This document shows positions 20,983 to 33,600 of a DNA stretch of 64,000 nt, piece by piece. The notes below the pieces were generated by a model, which was not told where the DNA came from, ran no database searches, and saw only the letters and a program-made list of their open reading frames with translations. Position 1 is the first letter of the stretch. Every line of letters starts with the position of its first letter. A program made the position numbers and the translations under genes. The stretch comes from Salvia splendens (lineage: Eukaryota > Streptophyta > Magnoliopsida > Lamiales > Lamiaceae), in the NCBI RefSeq assembly GCF_004379255.2, contig NC_056044.1, forward strand, positions 3,745,001-3,809,000, given 5' to 3'.

Positions 20983-22381
20983 TTTTTTCTTTCAGATTTC
21001 ATGCAGCAATGAGAGCAAAAAAAGGCAGTTATCTTTGCTGATTGAAAGTGGAACACAACACAATCAATCCCTACATGAGCTGTAATCCACTGAGAATGGT
21101 CTACCGTCTACATATCTTTACTCAATTACCGATATGACTTTACTCCCTTCATCCGCCGTTTAAAAAACCATCTTGCCATTTTAGTTTGTCCATGATTTAT
21201 AAAACTATTTACTTTATTCCACGTTTAGTATGCAGATTCTACATTCCACCAACTTTTTAAACTCACAATCCAATATAAAACTATACTACTTTAAATGGGT
21301 CTCACGTTCCACTCACTTTCTTCCTTTACTTTTCTTCACAAAGTCAATCAAGTTCAACCCGTGCTGAGTCAAAATGGCTCTTTAAATAATGGACGGTGAG
21401 ACTACTATTTTATTCTTTCTTTATTTTAACTTTTTTAAATCTAGCTTTCAAATGAAATGTATCCACTAAATTGAGACGTAAGGAGTATTACTTATGTATG
21501 AGAATGGTCTACTGGGTGAATTCTAGTTTCACAAATTATCGAAAAAATTATGAAATGAAATTAAATTTTGGTTAAAATTACAAAATTTGATTAAATTTCG
21601 GTGTGCGGCCTAACTTTAAAACTTAATTGAAAATAAAGTGTATATATCAATAATACTACTAATTAATTATTTAAAGATTCGTCTATATCTCTTAATTTTT
21701 TTTTATTTTTGAAATATTTTCATTTTAATTTGGTTTTTCAATTTCTATATTTCAAATTTGGATTTTTCAGAAAATTCATTGACTTTGATTTTCTTTATCA
21801 CAAAATTTTAATTTTTCTTTGTAATTCAATTTTCGCCAAAAAGAAATGCACACTCACATGGATCTAAGTTAAGCGATTGATTGAAGGTGAAGGTAGAATG
21901 AAAGGGTGTTTTGGCATAGCAAAATCAATATAGCTAGTAAATTTGCATCTATGTTTTGCAATATGCAAAACAGCATTAAAAGGAAAAGTAAGAATACAAA
22001 TTGATCCCAAAGCATAGAAAGAAGCAGAAACCACATCCTATAACCAAATTCATATTTTTAGCTGAATACTTGCCTTGGTTTGCTCATGTTCATTTGTATA
22101 TTCGTCATCATTCTCTTCATCACTCTCCTCATCTCTATATCCTCAACACCAGTGACAATTTTCAGTAAAAATTTAAAGATGATCATTGTAGAATGCTAGC
22201 TAGCTACTACTCTCTTAATTGCTATAATACCTCGGTCATTCCCTCTTCGTTTGACAAATTCTTCATAATATTATCTTCCTCGGTATTAGATGTATACTCA
22301 TCATCATTCTCCTCTTCATCATCACCCCTTAACATTAGTGCCAATTTTAGGAATTTAAAAATAACGAAGAGAGTACAAGAT
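20983..22381. other. Intergenic; NLR upstream region and a Stowaway-like relic
   Basis: About 21140-21420 has the 'ctccctccgt'-type start, the 'tttgtcaa' interior and the 'ggacggtgag' end of decayed Stowaway-like elements, too diverged to bound. The rest is AT-rich with no gene. Confidence 0.35.
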
Positions 22382-22445
22382 GGTTTGGTGGTGTAGTTGG
22401 TTATCACGTCAGTCTAACACACTGAATGTCACCTGGGCGAAGCCA
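22382..22445 (+). pseudogene. tRNA-Val(AAC) pseudogene
   Basis: The D arm, anticodon arm (AGTCTAACACACT, anticodon AAC) and the 3' acceptor GGGCGAAGCCA match plant tRNA-Val. About 10 nt of the variable loop and T arm are missing, so the GGTTCGA B-box motif is gone. It cannot fold or be transcribed normally. Confidence 0.75.
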
Positions 22446-22600
22446 AATATTTTTTATTTGTTATTTAAGCAAAATAAATATATTGCTCTGCTCGTCTTCC
22501 ATAGTGCCATTGGAACTGAGGAAACAAAATAGATTATATGTTTGTAAGGTGTATGCAAATGTGAAATGTTATAAGCTCAATCATTAAAAGATTAAAAAAT

Positions 22601-22685
22601 CCGACCTGCCGGATTCGAACCAGCGACCTAAGGATTTCAGCTCTCATACTACAGTCCTCCGCTCTACCAACTGAGCTAAGGTCGG
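22601..22685 (-). tRNA. tRNA-Tyr(GTA) with a 12-nt intron
   Basis: On the minus strand the acceptor arms CCGACCT/AGGTCGG pair over 7 bp. A D arm (TAGCTCAGTTGGTAGAGC), anticodon GTA within GGACTGTAG, a 12-nt intron after position 37, and a T arm GCTGG-TTCGAAT-CCGGC are present. Plant tRNA-Tyr genes normally contain an intron here. A run of six T on the minus strand follows directly, giving a Pol III terminator. Apparently functional. Confidence 0.95.
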
Positions 22686-22976
22686 TTGCCGTTCCTTTGT
22701 CATTAGATAATTGTAGTAACGAAAAGCTAAGAAGGCCAAACAAAATCAATAATTTGGTTTCAAACGATACATTCTCTAATTATAACTAGAGTAGTTCATA
22801 AAACTCGTTGAATATAAACCCATTTGCATAAATTTTACAGAGAAACAATAGTATAGTTATAGGCTTATAGCAATGAAATGTTATTCGAAAATGTGAAGCA
22901 CGAGTTTTACAGCAGCATCAACACATATTGCTACACAGACAAACAATTATACTAAAACATGAATGATACTGATACA

Positions 22977-25837
22977 TCATGATTTCTTGGAATACATAGA
23001 CTCCACCTTGCCATCATTCCCACCAAGCAGCATGTACTTATCCTTCCTAGTCAGCTGAGTGCACTCAAACCCCAGCGCATCCGCCAACATCCTCTGCACA
23101 TGATTCGCCACCTCGATCGACGACTTCCCCCCTGCCTTTACCGTCATCTCCTCCGGCAGCCTCTCCAGGAACGTCACCTCGTACGTCGGCCTCGGGTTCA
23201 TGAAGTAAAAGTAGGCGTCCCAGAACTTGACCCCCCTCACCGTCGTCCCGTGGAACATGCTCTGCTTCAGGTTCACCGCCACCGGCACCACCCGGTCGCT
23301 CAGCTCCGCGAACAGCGCGCTGAACCGCAGCAGGTACGGCTCCCTGCACGTCGTCCCCTCCGGGCACACCACCAGGTCCCCCTTCTGCAGCAGCGCCTTG
23401 ATCATCGCCGCATCCGCCTCCCTGTCCCGCGTCAGCGCCACCGCTGGGATAGGGGACAGCAGCCTCGACAGCTTGCTCACGCTATACGTCACGCACGAGA
23501 CCTTGCGCCCCAGCGCGATCGCAATCACGATGGGGTCCAGGGCCGTGCGGTGGTTGCATACATAGAGGTTGCCCGGGGAGCTCGGTGGCGGCGGGTTGCC
23601 CTTGATCACGAGGTTGATCCCCAGCATTGGGTAGGTGTAGCGAACGATGCGCTCCGGGAGGGGTAGGTTGAAGTAGACGCGGATCAACGAGAGGACGAAC
23701 CCGAATGGCAGCCAAATGTAGGTCACTAGTGCGTTCAGTGGCGTCGGTCGCTGGACTAGACGGCCGTCGTGGAAGATCAGCCGTCTTTTTAGCCGATCGA
23801 CCGGCAACGGCTTCGCTGTCTTGCTCGGGTGCACCATGTACCCTTCCTGTTCAACATAACCATTACTTGTTACACAGATCAACCACGGTAAAAATAAATG
23901 AGCTATATTCCTTTTCGGATTGTCACAAGTCAATTACTCTTGTCAAAAAAAATCAATAACTTATGTATCTATTCACTTATTTATAATGGAAGGAAGGAGT
24001 AAATTGACTTTATCCAAATTTAATTGGAGGTGCAGGAGAGAATATATATGTCACATGCAGTTGAGAAACTAATGTGATATTTACTCACATTAAATTAGCC
24101 AGCTTGAAGTGATAAAGTTTCGAAATAAATTTGGACACATGCGTTGTTAAAAGTTGGGTTATTAATGCTGTGCCTCCCTTTTAGGTCTCAAAGCCCAACT
24201 ACATTTTACAACACCATCAACTGCTACATTTATTAGGTGACTCCAATATAATTAGTAGTCGTTTTTAATTATTTTAGATTTCGTTTTCAATAACGTTTAT
24301 GTCCTTGTCTAGACATATAGATTAGTATTACTATTTGACCATATTAACTATGATTGGCCATAAACGTTTATTTTTTTAAAATTTCAAAGATAACATTAGT
24401 ACCATATAGTTTTCCCCCTTTTTTCTAAGAGATAGTGTTTTAGAAGTAGTAACTGAATCCCCAACTTTTCAACTTATTGGTTAGAGATAGAAATAAATGT
24501 CAATATCCAGTTAACGGAGGGATTCATTCACCTGCTCATTTATTTTCATTGGCGTATTATGCAAAAACATGTGATAAAATTTAATGCTCGTTGAAAACCA
24601 AAAACATGCAAGAAAGCAAAAGTCATCATGAATATGTACACATTGAAACATTTTTTGACAGATATAGAATCCTACATAAATCAAGAAATATTAAACAAGC
24701 ATTTTCGAAAACCATTGATCTAAGTCAAGTCACCATCCTTCTACGTAATAGGAGTACTACTATAAACAATATTTTTCTACTAATTTGCCGAAATCGACAT
24801 AATTTAATCAAATTTCAACGGATCAGGTCGTTCACCAACATTAATTCCAATTATATGGCTAGTCAACCTACTGTCACAACTCTCAAGAATACATAAACAA
24901 TTCCAAATTAAGTTGATGATATTCTAAGCTATGAAATTCATTATAAGCGCTGTGCTGTGCATTACGAACTTTCTTTTCAATGTTTACCAGATTATATTCA
25001 GAAGTATTGGCGATTTTGATGCTCCGATTGAAAATAAATTTCAAGTTCAATTCAATAATTAATTAGGATAACATAGAAAATCAACCGACAACAGTAAAAT
25101 CTCAGTTAATCACATAGAAAAGCCTGAGGAACACCTTCAATTTGAATCAATTACTCAAAATTCGAGCTAAAATGTAGTAGAAGGCGAAGAAGATAACTAA
25201 CCTTACAAATTGACATGAAATCGTGGTCAGATTCCCGATCTCCGATTCCGATATCCGGCTTCTCCTCTCCGAACTCGCGCAGCACCCCCAATTTCTTCAA
25301 TTTTCCCACCAAAACCCCAGGTTTCTTCACGAATCCCGTCGCCTTCTTCGTCTTCGGATCTACCTCAATCTCCGTCCCGATCACCTTATCTCCGCCCAAA
25401 TAGTCCTTCACGAACGGCTCCACCATGATCGTCGGATTCGCCGTGATTATCACTTTCCTCTGGCACTTCTCGAACACGGCGTAGCTCTCCGGCCGCAAGT
25501 CGGCGGCGTAGAACCTCGGCAGCACGGCGCGCGCGGCCAGCTCGATGTCGCGCACCTTGATCCCGGAGAAGGAGATGTAGATCAGCATCTGGATGGCGAG
25601 GGCTTCGGAGACGAAGACGTAGGCGACGGCGATGAGCGGGAAGGAGAGGAGGAGGATGAGGCCGCGGAGGAGGCTGCCGGCCTCGATCGCCACGAGCATG
25701 AAGTAAGGGAAGGAGGAGCGGGAGATCAGGAGCGTTCCGTCGAGATCCGCCGCGATCGAGTGGCGGTTTGAGCTGGAGAGGTCGCATTTCTCGATTGAGG
25801 GGAAGCGCGCCGCGGCGGCGGCGGCGGTTTCAGCCAT
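22977..25837 (-). CDS. GPAT4: Glycerol-3-phosphate 2-O-acyltransferase, GPAT4/GPAT8 type
   Basis: Two exons, 25202-25837 and 22977-23846, joined in phase 0 (…DFMSICK|EGYMV…) over a 1355-bp intron with GT donor and AG acceptor. Together they code for 501 residues; Arabidopsis GPAT4 has 503. The N-terminal HAD-phosphatase domain keeps DLDGT (31-35) and GDRESD (199-204). The acyltransferase domain has NHRTALDP (H311, D316) and PEGT (374-377). Hydrophobic segments around 45-95 and 245-270 fit an ER membrane enzyme. The family transfers acyl groups to sn-2 of glycerol-3-phosphate and removes the phosphate, giving 2-monoacylglycerol for cutin. Intact phosphatase motifs favour the GPAT4/6/8 group over GPAT5/7, and the ending [11 protein letters not shown] is as in GPAT4/8. 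Whether GPAT4 or GPAT8 cannot be decided. Confidence 0.93.
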
Positions 25838-27075
25838 TTTCGTCTCTCTCGAAGTTTCGCGTGTTTGTGTGTGAGTGTGTGGAGAGGTTTATGTATGCAT
25901 GAATTGTGTATATTAATGAGTGTAGGTGTGATTTGTTGGGGAGGGAGTTAGTGTTTTAAATGAGGATGGGGATGTCAAATGACAGATATGCCCTCTTTTC
26001 GGTGGTTGTTTTTTCTTTTTCTAGTTATAATATGTAAATATTAAAAATTTCAAGTAACAAATACTCGTATAAGATACTCCGTATAAGATACTAAGATGAA
26101 AGAAGCACAATTTAATTGGTAAAATATTTTTTCTTTAACCAATTAGTCGAGAAAAAAGTACCCTCACAAGTGATGTGTTTCTTTTTTTGCCGTTATTTTG
26201 CGAAGATGATAGTAATAAATAGCTAAAGTGAAGAGAAAAATATAGAAAATAGTCGTATATACATTATTATCTTACTTACTTTACTTTATCTCTATTCTAA
26301 CTATAGTGTGATTTTTATATGGAAAATATGCATCCACAGATACATATTTGAACCTACTATATGAGAAATATAAATGTCATCATAACATTGGGTATTTCAG
26401 TTTTGCCACTTAATCTAGATCGCATTACCTTGTTATTACACACCATCCATACATATTCCCTCCCTTTGATAAAAAGAAGTCTCATTTTGCTATTTTAATT
26501 CTTTTGTTAATAGAAATTTTATTTTATTTTTTACTATAAATGATAAATAATTTTATATTCCACTAACTCATTTCATTTAACATAAAATCTCATTGCCATA
26601 CAATTTATTATTATTATTTAATAAGGGCATGCATTGTTGATGCACGTGACTAAATAATCGTAAATTTAATCCAAGAGTAGTTCCCGCTTTACTACCTAAA
26701 TTCCGCCTGGAATTTTGTTTTCTTGATGCATAGAATAGAACATACAATTTCAAGATATATTTCTTGTTTGATAGTAGTATTTGAAATAGAATAAATAATT
26801 TTCAAAAGTTTTTTTTCATATGCTTAAAATAGTCCTACATGATAAGTTGGTGGACGAAAGCTTGGTTTCTTCATTACTTGTAGAAAACGCTGCAATGTTT
26901 GGTGGCCAAATTTAATTATACAACTAGTAGTCTAGTACATTTAATGGGTGTTCCCTCCACCCTCCAACTCCCCTAATACGACGTTCATTTGCTTTCATAA
27001 AATATAATTAATGGAATTGAAATATAGTGATATACGTATTTATTATTAAATTAATGCATTGTGCTTGCCAAATGA
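25838..27075. other. GPAT upstream region and AT-rich intergenic DNA
   Basis: A TG-rich stretch (about 25861-25885) lies in the presumed GPAT 5' UTR. No gene or well-bounded repeat seen beyond it. Confidence 0.45.
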
Positions 27076-27080
27076 GTGCA

Positions 27081-29104
27081 TGTTACGGACGTTCTCCGTA
27101 ACGAGGCCGGATGGCTAACTTCTCGGAGAGATAAGGTGATCGAACCTTCGACGTGCTCGAAGGAAAGCTCACGAATTGCTGATTTTCGGACGTTCTCCGA
27201 TGAACAACAATTTGGAAACGAAATATGATATTCTTGTTACTCAAGACAAGTTTGTGGAAAATAATATATTCATTGAATGATTAGAATGATAACAAGCTCT
27301 CCTATTTATAATACTAGAATACTACTACTCTAACTTAATGAACAAGAAACAAATATCTAAATAAATATGGGAAAGATATGGTGAATAAGGGAAAACTAAA
27401 TAATTAGAAGATCCTAAGAGATATGATAGATATGATCGTATCAACTCCCCCACGGTTGAAATCCACCTTGTCCTCAAGGTGGGAACCATAAAGCAACGAC
27501 GAGAGTTGAAAGCAAACGCTTTGGCGAGGCGTCTCCTCCTGGATCAAACCCATATCGAACAGCTGAACGTCCCCCTTCTTCACCTTTGTCAAAAATCAAC
27601 AAAGGAGACCCAATGTTGTCGGCAAAATTCCATGCCAAAACGAAAAGCTTGTCCACGCTTTCAAGAATGCCCAAACATGACGTGTCATTGCGCGGAGGGA
27701 TCAACCTCGCATCGGTGTCGAGCGATGTTGATCGAGGATTCAGACGTGTAGCATCCATAACATGCAAATCCCCATAGTTAAAGGCAATCTCCTTCAAATG
27801 TATTGGAAAGGACGGTGCAACTTTATTTCCAACTAATGCACATAGATAAGCACCACCATTTTCACTAAAATAATTCTCAACAACATCGGGAGATGTCATT
27901 CGAGCAGGGTCGAGAGATGCGACGACCTTTTTCACTTCCTCCATGGAATCAACCTCCTCGTCGCCATCTAACAATGTTTCTTCCTCTCCACTGATATAGG
28001 GGCTGCACGGCGGAGAGATCATAGCTGGTGGAGGTAGTACATCTATCAATCCGCTCTCCTCTCCGTTGTCGTCGTCGGGGCTGCAAGACGGGACTGTTGG
28101 GGGCAGATTCGAAGATGGGACAACAGCTATAGCGGGCACGGGCAGTGACGCTGCTGAACGACAGTGGCTTGTCATGCTCAAGCAAGATGACGAGCGTTGT
28201 GGTGGTGGTGGCGGGACAACACTGACAGTTAGTTGTGAGTTGCTAGATGGGTCTCGGTGGACATCAGCGTCCTCATCATATCCCTCAGAGTCACAATCAT
28301 AATCAGGGTAATATACGGATGCGCTCTCTTCATAATCCAGGTTACCTATCGGCACCCTAGCGCTCGGCGGGTCCCAACAGGGTGGGTGGCGAGAAGGTTG
28401 GTTCTGCAGCTGTAGAAATTGATGAAGCGGGAACCCCTTGTACGTGGGTGGCGGTCCATAGTCGAAGGGTTGATAGTGTTCGGGCACTTGATAACGAGTT
28501 TGGTGGAGGTGGTACAGCCGGCGTCTAGCCTGCTGATATGGAGGCGGCGGTGGGTACCTATCCGACTGGTGGTGTTGTGGCCGCCGGTACGTAGGCTGGG
28601 TGTAACGTCGATGCTGCTTGTTCCAATCAGCACCGCCACGATCTGGAAGACCGTAAGGTGGTTCCGGATCAGGCCGTTGTGGAGGTCGAAGCTTCCCCAG
28701 TCGTCGGTTGTTCGCGTTCATACGCGACTCCAATTTGTCCACCCGTCGATCCATACTGTCGAGGCGTGCATTTAATTTATCAAACCCTAATGTGATTGGG
28801 TCAAACCTTCGACGTGCTCGAAGGAAAGCTCACGAATTGCTGATTTTCGGACGTTCTCCGATGAACAACAATTTGGAAACGAAATATGATATTCTTGTTA
28901 CTCAAGACAAGTTTGTGGAAAATAATATATTCATTGAATGATTAGAATGATAACAAGTTCTCCTATTTATAATACTAGAATACTACTACTCTAACTTAAT
29001 GAACAAGAAACAAATATCTAAATAAATATGGGAAAGATATGGTGAATAAGGGAAAACTAAATAATTAGAAGATCCTAAGAGATATGATAGATATGATCGT
29101 ATCA
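27081..29104 (-). mobile_element. Short LTR retrotransposon, non-autonomous, one LTR truncated
   Basis: Flanked by the 5-bp duplication GTGCA (27076-27080, 29105-29109). The left LTR (3' LTR, 27081-27443, 363 bp) begins TGTTACGG and ends CGTATCA. A polypurine tract (ACCGTGGGGGAG on the minus strand) sits beside it. The right LTR (28804-29104) matches its last 301 bp with a single difference seen (AGCTCTCC/AGTTCTCC) but lacks the other 62 bp, and no primer binding site remains next to it. Only one ORF lies inside and no pol domain is present. Confidence 0.85.
27474..28754 (-). CDS. Unrecognised 426-aa ORF inside the short LTR element
   Basis: It fills nearly the whole internal region and stops just before the polypurine tract. 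Residues 1-20 look coiled-coil-like (MDRRVDKLESRM). Residues 20-180 are rich in Pro, Tyr, Gln, Arg and His. The middle is acidic (EEETLLDGDEEVDSMEEVKK). The C-terminal ~150 residues look more ordered (VLAWNFADNIGSPLLIFDKG). No capsid domain, zinc knuckle, protease or RT is visible. It may be a rapidly evolving gag-like protein or a captured sequence. The open frame over 1.3 kb next to near-identical LTRs suggests recent constraint, but the function is unknown. Confidence 0.5.
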   Translation of the reverse strand: MDRRVDKLESRMNANNRRLGKLRPPQRPDPEPPYGLPDRGGADWNKQHRRYTQPTYRRPQHHQSDRYPPPPPYQQARRRLYHLHQTRYQVPEHYQPFDYGPPPTYKGFPLHQFLQLQNQPSRHPPCWDPPSARVPIGNLDYEESASVYYPDYDCDSEGYDEDADVHRDPSSNSQLTVSVVPPPPPQRSSSCLSMTSHCRSAASLPVPAIAVVPSSNLPPTVPSCSPDDDNGEESGLIDVLPPPAMISPPCSPYISGEEETLLDGDEEVDSMEEVKKVVASLDPARMTSPDVVENYFSENGGAYLCALVGNKVAPSFPIHLKEIAFNYGDLHVMDATRLNPRSTSLDTDARLIPPRNDTSCLGILESVDKLFVLAWNFADNIGSPLLIFDKGEEGGRSAVRYGFDPGGDASPKRLLSTLVVALWFPP

Positions 29105-29109
29105 GTGCA

Positions 29110-30014
29110 TCACTAGGATTAAACCTTATCACTAGATGAGAATTCCGCTTCTCAAAATGCAGTTATTTTTACTGTAAATATAATGATTTTATACATTCAT
29201 TATAATATTAGGACTCTGATAGTACATTTTATACAAATGTAATATCATTTGGATAAGCCATAAAAGTCATAATGCCAAAAAAAAGACGGTCAACTAGAAA
29301 TCCATTGTCTGCAAGCATAAGAAATCTAATTTTTCTATACATAAAAAGGACATTATGCAAAGAAATTTATTAGTCAAATTCACATTTTCTTTTTCTTACC
29401 ACACTCAACCTACAAAATCCGCTCAAGTTTTAGGCTTGGTAGTGTTTTGCCAATCATATTTACTGATAAAGACTGACATGATAGTTAATTAATCGAATTA
29501 GGCAAGACAAATTACAATCTTCATTTCTTAATTTTTTGAACTTTGTTTGTAGTATTAAATAAATTTAACATATAATTAAATTAAACTAGATGCAAACTTG
29601 CTCAATCATAGTACTTTTCAGTATACAAACCGACACTTTGTACTGGTGAATTATAGGTCGAGTTATGACTAGTATCCTATAATTCACCAAGCAAGATTGT
29701 GAGAGCATTAATTATATAGAGGCTTATCATAGTTTCAGAAACATTAATATTGCACCTACTTTAATCTAATTTGGTTGGTAGCTGGGGTGGCTATCATAGA
29801 TAATGTTCATATACAGAAATTTTATTGAAAACGAAATCAAATTTGTGGCTATCTGTTTGATAGAGTTTAATAATTATTTTCCATTTTATACTATTATGAG
29901 AAATCCCTCAAAGCTAATATTCAAATTTAACTTCAGCAACACTTAGTTTTTCTCACCCTTTATTTAAAAGCTACAAATAAATAAATATTCCTAATTGTAC
30001 CAAATTGTTTGGTA
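29110..30014. other. AT-rich intergenic DNA, no gene seen
   Basis: No supported feature. A short inverted repeat around 'gaattatagg…cctataattc' is at about 29646-29690. Confidence 0.45.
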
Positions 30015-30023
30015 TTTAAACAA

Positions 30024-30419
30024 GACTAAAGTCTAATTTTGGTCCCTTACATTTGCTCTAAAATTCTTTTTGGTCTCTTACATTAAGTTTGTGACCTTTT
30101 GGTACCTAACATATTGTTTTGGTACTTTTTTGTCTTAAAAATATTGTTTTGGTCCAAAATAACCATTTTCTGTTAAAATTAACAGTCAACATGTTTGATC
30201 AATTTAATAACTTAATTATAATTTAGGACTAAAGTCCAATTTTGGTCATGTGCATTTTCCATAAAATTTTTTGCGACTCTCATATATTAAGTTTATGACC
30301 TTGTTTGGGACCAAAAAGTACCAAAATAATATGTTAGGAACCAAAAGGTCACAAACTTAATGTAAGGGACCAAAAAGAATTTTAGGGCAAATGTAAGGGA
30401 CCAAAATCAGACTTTAGCC
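30024..30419. mobile_element. Mutator-type MITE with ~105-bp terminal inverted repeats
   Basis: The 9-bp direct repeat TTTAAACAA flanks it (30015-30023 and 30420-30428), the duplication size of Mutator elements. The ends (RRCTAAAGTCTRATTTTGG) are inverted copies of each other over about 105 bp, leaving a short AT-rich centre. Non-coding. It lies about 235 bp beyond the 3' end of the SPPL coding region. Confidence 0.8.
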
Positions 30420-30654
30420 TTTAAACAATTGTATAACTCAATACTTTAGATCAAACTTGGCAAAGGTGTAAAATGAAATATAAGTTTATTTGATTTAAGT
30501 TTAGAGGTACATAGTCAGAAAACAAGAAGCATTTTATTCCTATCCGTAGTGGTACACTAAAGCCTCTACACAAGAGAACACCTAATCTCATAGAGAGCAT
30601 GTAGTAAGAGGGTCGCTTGAGTCGCCAAGAATTGTGTTAATGGTGTCGAAACTG

Positions 30655-33600
30655 TCATTGTTCGTCCTGTTGAAGCCGAACGTGCGGGCAGGGTCTGTAA
30701 GGCTCCCCGACTGTCCAAAGATGCTTTAGATCACCTCTCTTGTTCGCCAACACTATCAGAGTCCCTGAAAACACAAAATTATCGCGTGTTGATTATGTGA
30801 GACGTGCTGATGAATTTGAATTAGGACACCGGGTTTGAGTTTAACCTAGAGTGAAAGGGACAATGTATAGTAAGGCAGGCTGGCCATGTCCATCCATCAG
30901 ATTCAGAGCCACATAAGTAATTAGCAGACCTGTTGCCAGTAATTTCGAAAGTGCGGTATTATCAGTAAAAATCTCTCTCTTTCTCTCTCCCACGAAAAAT
31001 GTTCGTTTACCTAAACCATAAGCCAGCATTGCCCACAGGAAATATCCAGCTTTTAGGCTTTTCTTAGACAGCCAATCATACCTGCAAGAACCCATGCCAC
31101 GCGGTTAAAAGGTGAAGTTTTTGCGTTCATGCATATATTTTGCAGCAGACCAACAAATCTCAGTGAGGATAGGCTTCCAAAATACGTATATTTGGTGAAA
31201 GCTTGTGAGGTGTGTGCAATACGAGCATGAGTTGTCGTATTAGGAGGTTTGCGATGTTTCTTGAAGTGAAAAACCCAAACATTAGGTGAAGTTACTCTTA
31301 TGACATTTTATAGAGGAGAAAATGTGAGGTCTCGAGAGAAAACTAGATTATGAATTCTTCAAGAAACTCGGGGTTAACCATTTTGGCAAACTCTTCAAGA
31401 AAATGTGTCGTACGGGGATGGATGTCAAGTAGTTGTTTGCAATAGTGTCACGGACCCTTATCCCAGTAGGCCTGGGGCGTAACAGGATAAGAGACGGGAA
31501 CGAGAGTTAAACATGGTGGTTCAAACCTTAGTGAAAAAGTTACTAGCAGTCCAGGTATGATAATATCACCAAATCCGATGATACTAAATCCACCCCAAGG
31601 GTCGAACATTCGAGGGATTTTGAGTAGCATGGGAATACCATCTTCTCCACTCCCGTCACCACGAGCTACCTACAAGAAAGAACCAAGAACACAGTTATAA
31701 GGCAGCTATCGAAACCGACAAAAGTTTATATTATGCTTCATTTCAAGATTTGAACAATTGCTCACCACTATCATCACACTCTTATGGAACCACCATTTTG
31801 ACAAAAAAACCCAAAAGATGTCATACAAGAACGAACAGCTCAGTAAAACTGTTCCAACCTGAGGAATCCAAGGATGGACTGTGATCAGATCAAATAAATT
31901 CAAGTAACACATGTATCCAGATAGATTATTTTCAGCCCGAGTATGTTTTGTTTGATTTTATGGCATAAAACACCCACTGTTGTTTAAACGTCCAGAGAGA
32001 ACATGTTGATACTTTGTGTAATGCTATAATAATACTCAAAAAATTTCAGAGATAAATTTACAGGTATTCCTTTTTTTATTGTATATATATTTTTATGTTC
32101 GGAAGGGTGGTGGTCAGGCTTGTTCAGGACTGGTGTTTTCCCTAGACAGTTGACACAAAATCAAGAAATAAAGATCGTTACAACAAAAATAATAATAGAA
32201 AGCAGGTAGATTGAAACGCTTCCAACAATAGCTTGGTGATTGCATCTAAGAAAAAGACACTATCTAGTATAACATGAGTCTCGATAACCACCTTGAGATT
32301 TGGAATGCGTACTATTTGGAGAACAGTTATGATAAGCGCAATTCCCTGTTACAGTGATAAATTTCAAGATCAGCCAAACATTTAGTAGATAGCATTCACA
32401 ATCTACGTAAAGAAACTACATACATAGATTTTCATCTTCTTGTGAAACAAGTTAAGCCATGAAATGGAATGGAATGGCAAGTGAAACTAGTTTGATTCCT
32501 ATGGCATCAGGTTCTACTGCAGATTGACTTCTCGAAGCAGAAGAGAAAAGGGCAGCTTATGAGCAAATTTGACGACAAGCATATTTTGGAGCTGTCTTAT
32601 TTTCTAAATGTGGCATTTATGAGCAAACTCGCATGAATCAATGAGCGTAAACAATTTTGCTCCCATCTAGTCAACTATCATATTTTACTATTGTAAGCAT
32701 TTGATTTTAACACGATTACTAAGCATACAAAATTTTACTTAAGCTAATTCGTGCTATTTGGATCTCATTTTAATAAAGAAAACAATACTGACAGACAGAA
32801 ATATCATTCTTACAAGTATATCTTGGCCAATCCAAGCGATAGAGGCACTGCGGTACACTGCCCATAAAACAGAAAATGCTATGCAAATTGGAGAAACAGC
32901 GAGTGTCAGATATGATACAGATCCGAGAACAGGTATTTTGACAAACGACTCTGCAGCATGTTCAAACCATCTGAAACTATATTTCGGTAATGTAAGTCAA
33001 TGCTATGAGAACATAGGATTGCAAACTTATCGAGCAAACAACAGTGCGGCTCCTCTGTGCTCCACAAGCAAATGCACACCCAAACTCAATCATTAGACAC
33101 ACGCACACGGCACATCCATCCATGCATAGACCACACAAATATATTAAGTAAGCATAAGTTAAAGAACAAATATAACATACCAGGCTAAAATGGCCACTAG
33201 ACAAGTTTGCAACCCCTGCGATACAAAACAAACGAAATCAGTGCTCAGTTAAAGTCAGATGTAGCAGCCCATATTCTCATGAATTAATCAACGAAGGCGA
33301 GCTAGGTGCAACATAATACACCCCGAGAAATTTTTTTTGTCAAATGAACTATTGGAGTACAGTGAAATTCACATGAAGACACAAAAATTTCAAAAAGTTT
33401 TCGTGGGTCACTTCAGAGATTCTAATGCATAGTTTGAGCAATTATCATGCAGAACCGAAAATCTTTTCACTGGCATGAAAACCCCACAAAGAACTTAGAA
33501 TGTCAGTAATGATATCATACCTCTACACCACCTATGCAAAACACAACCACGAGAATTTCAATGAACCAGTAAGACATCAACTTGTAGAGCATAACCAAGA

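Noticed and set aside
23065..23715. Long plus- and minus-strand ORFs over GPAT exon 2
   Set aside because: Shadow frames of a GC-rich coding exon, Arg/Pro/Ala-rich as expected for off-frame translation.
22977..23933. 318-residue ORF as a complete acyltransferase gene
   Set aside because: The first 29 codons are intron. The acceptor at 23847-23848 and the donor at 25200-25201 join it to the HAD-domain exon, giving the normal family length.
24591..24896. 101-residue plus-strand ORF
   Set aside because: It lies in the GPAT intron, with no recognisable domain and ordinary AT-rich composition.
25151..25837. 228-residue ORF as a separate HAD phosphatase
   Set aside because: It is exon 1 of the GPAT gene plus 17 codons of intron.
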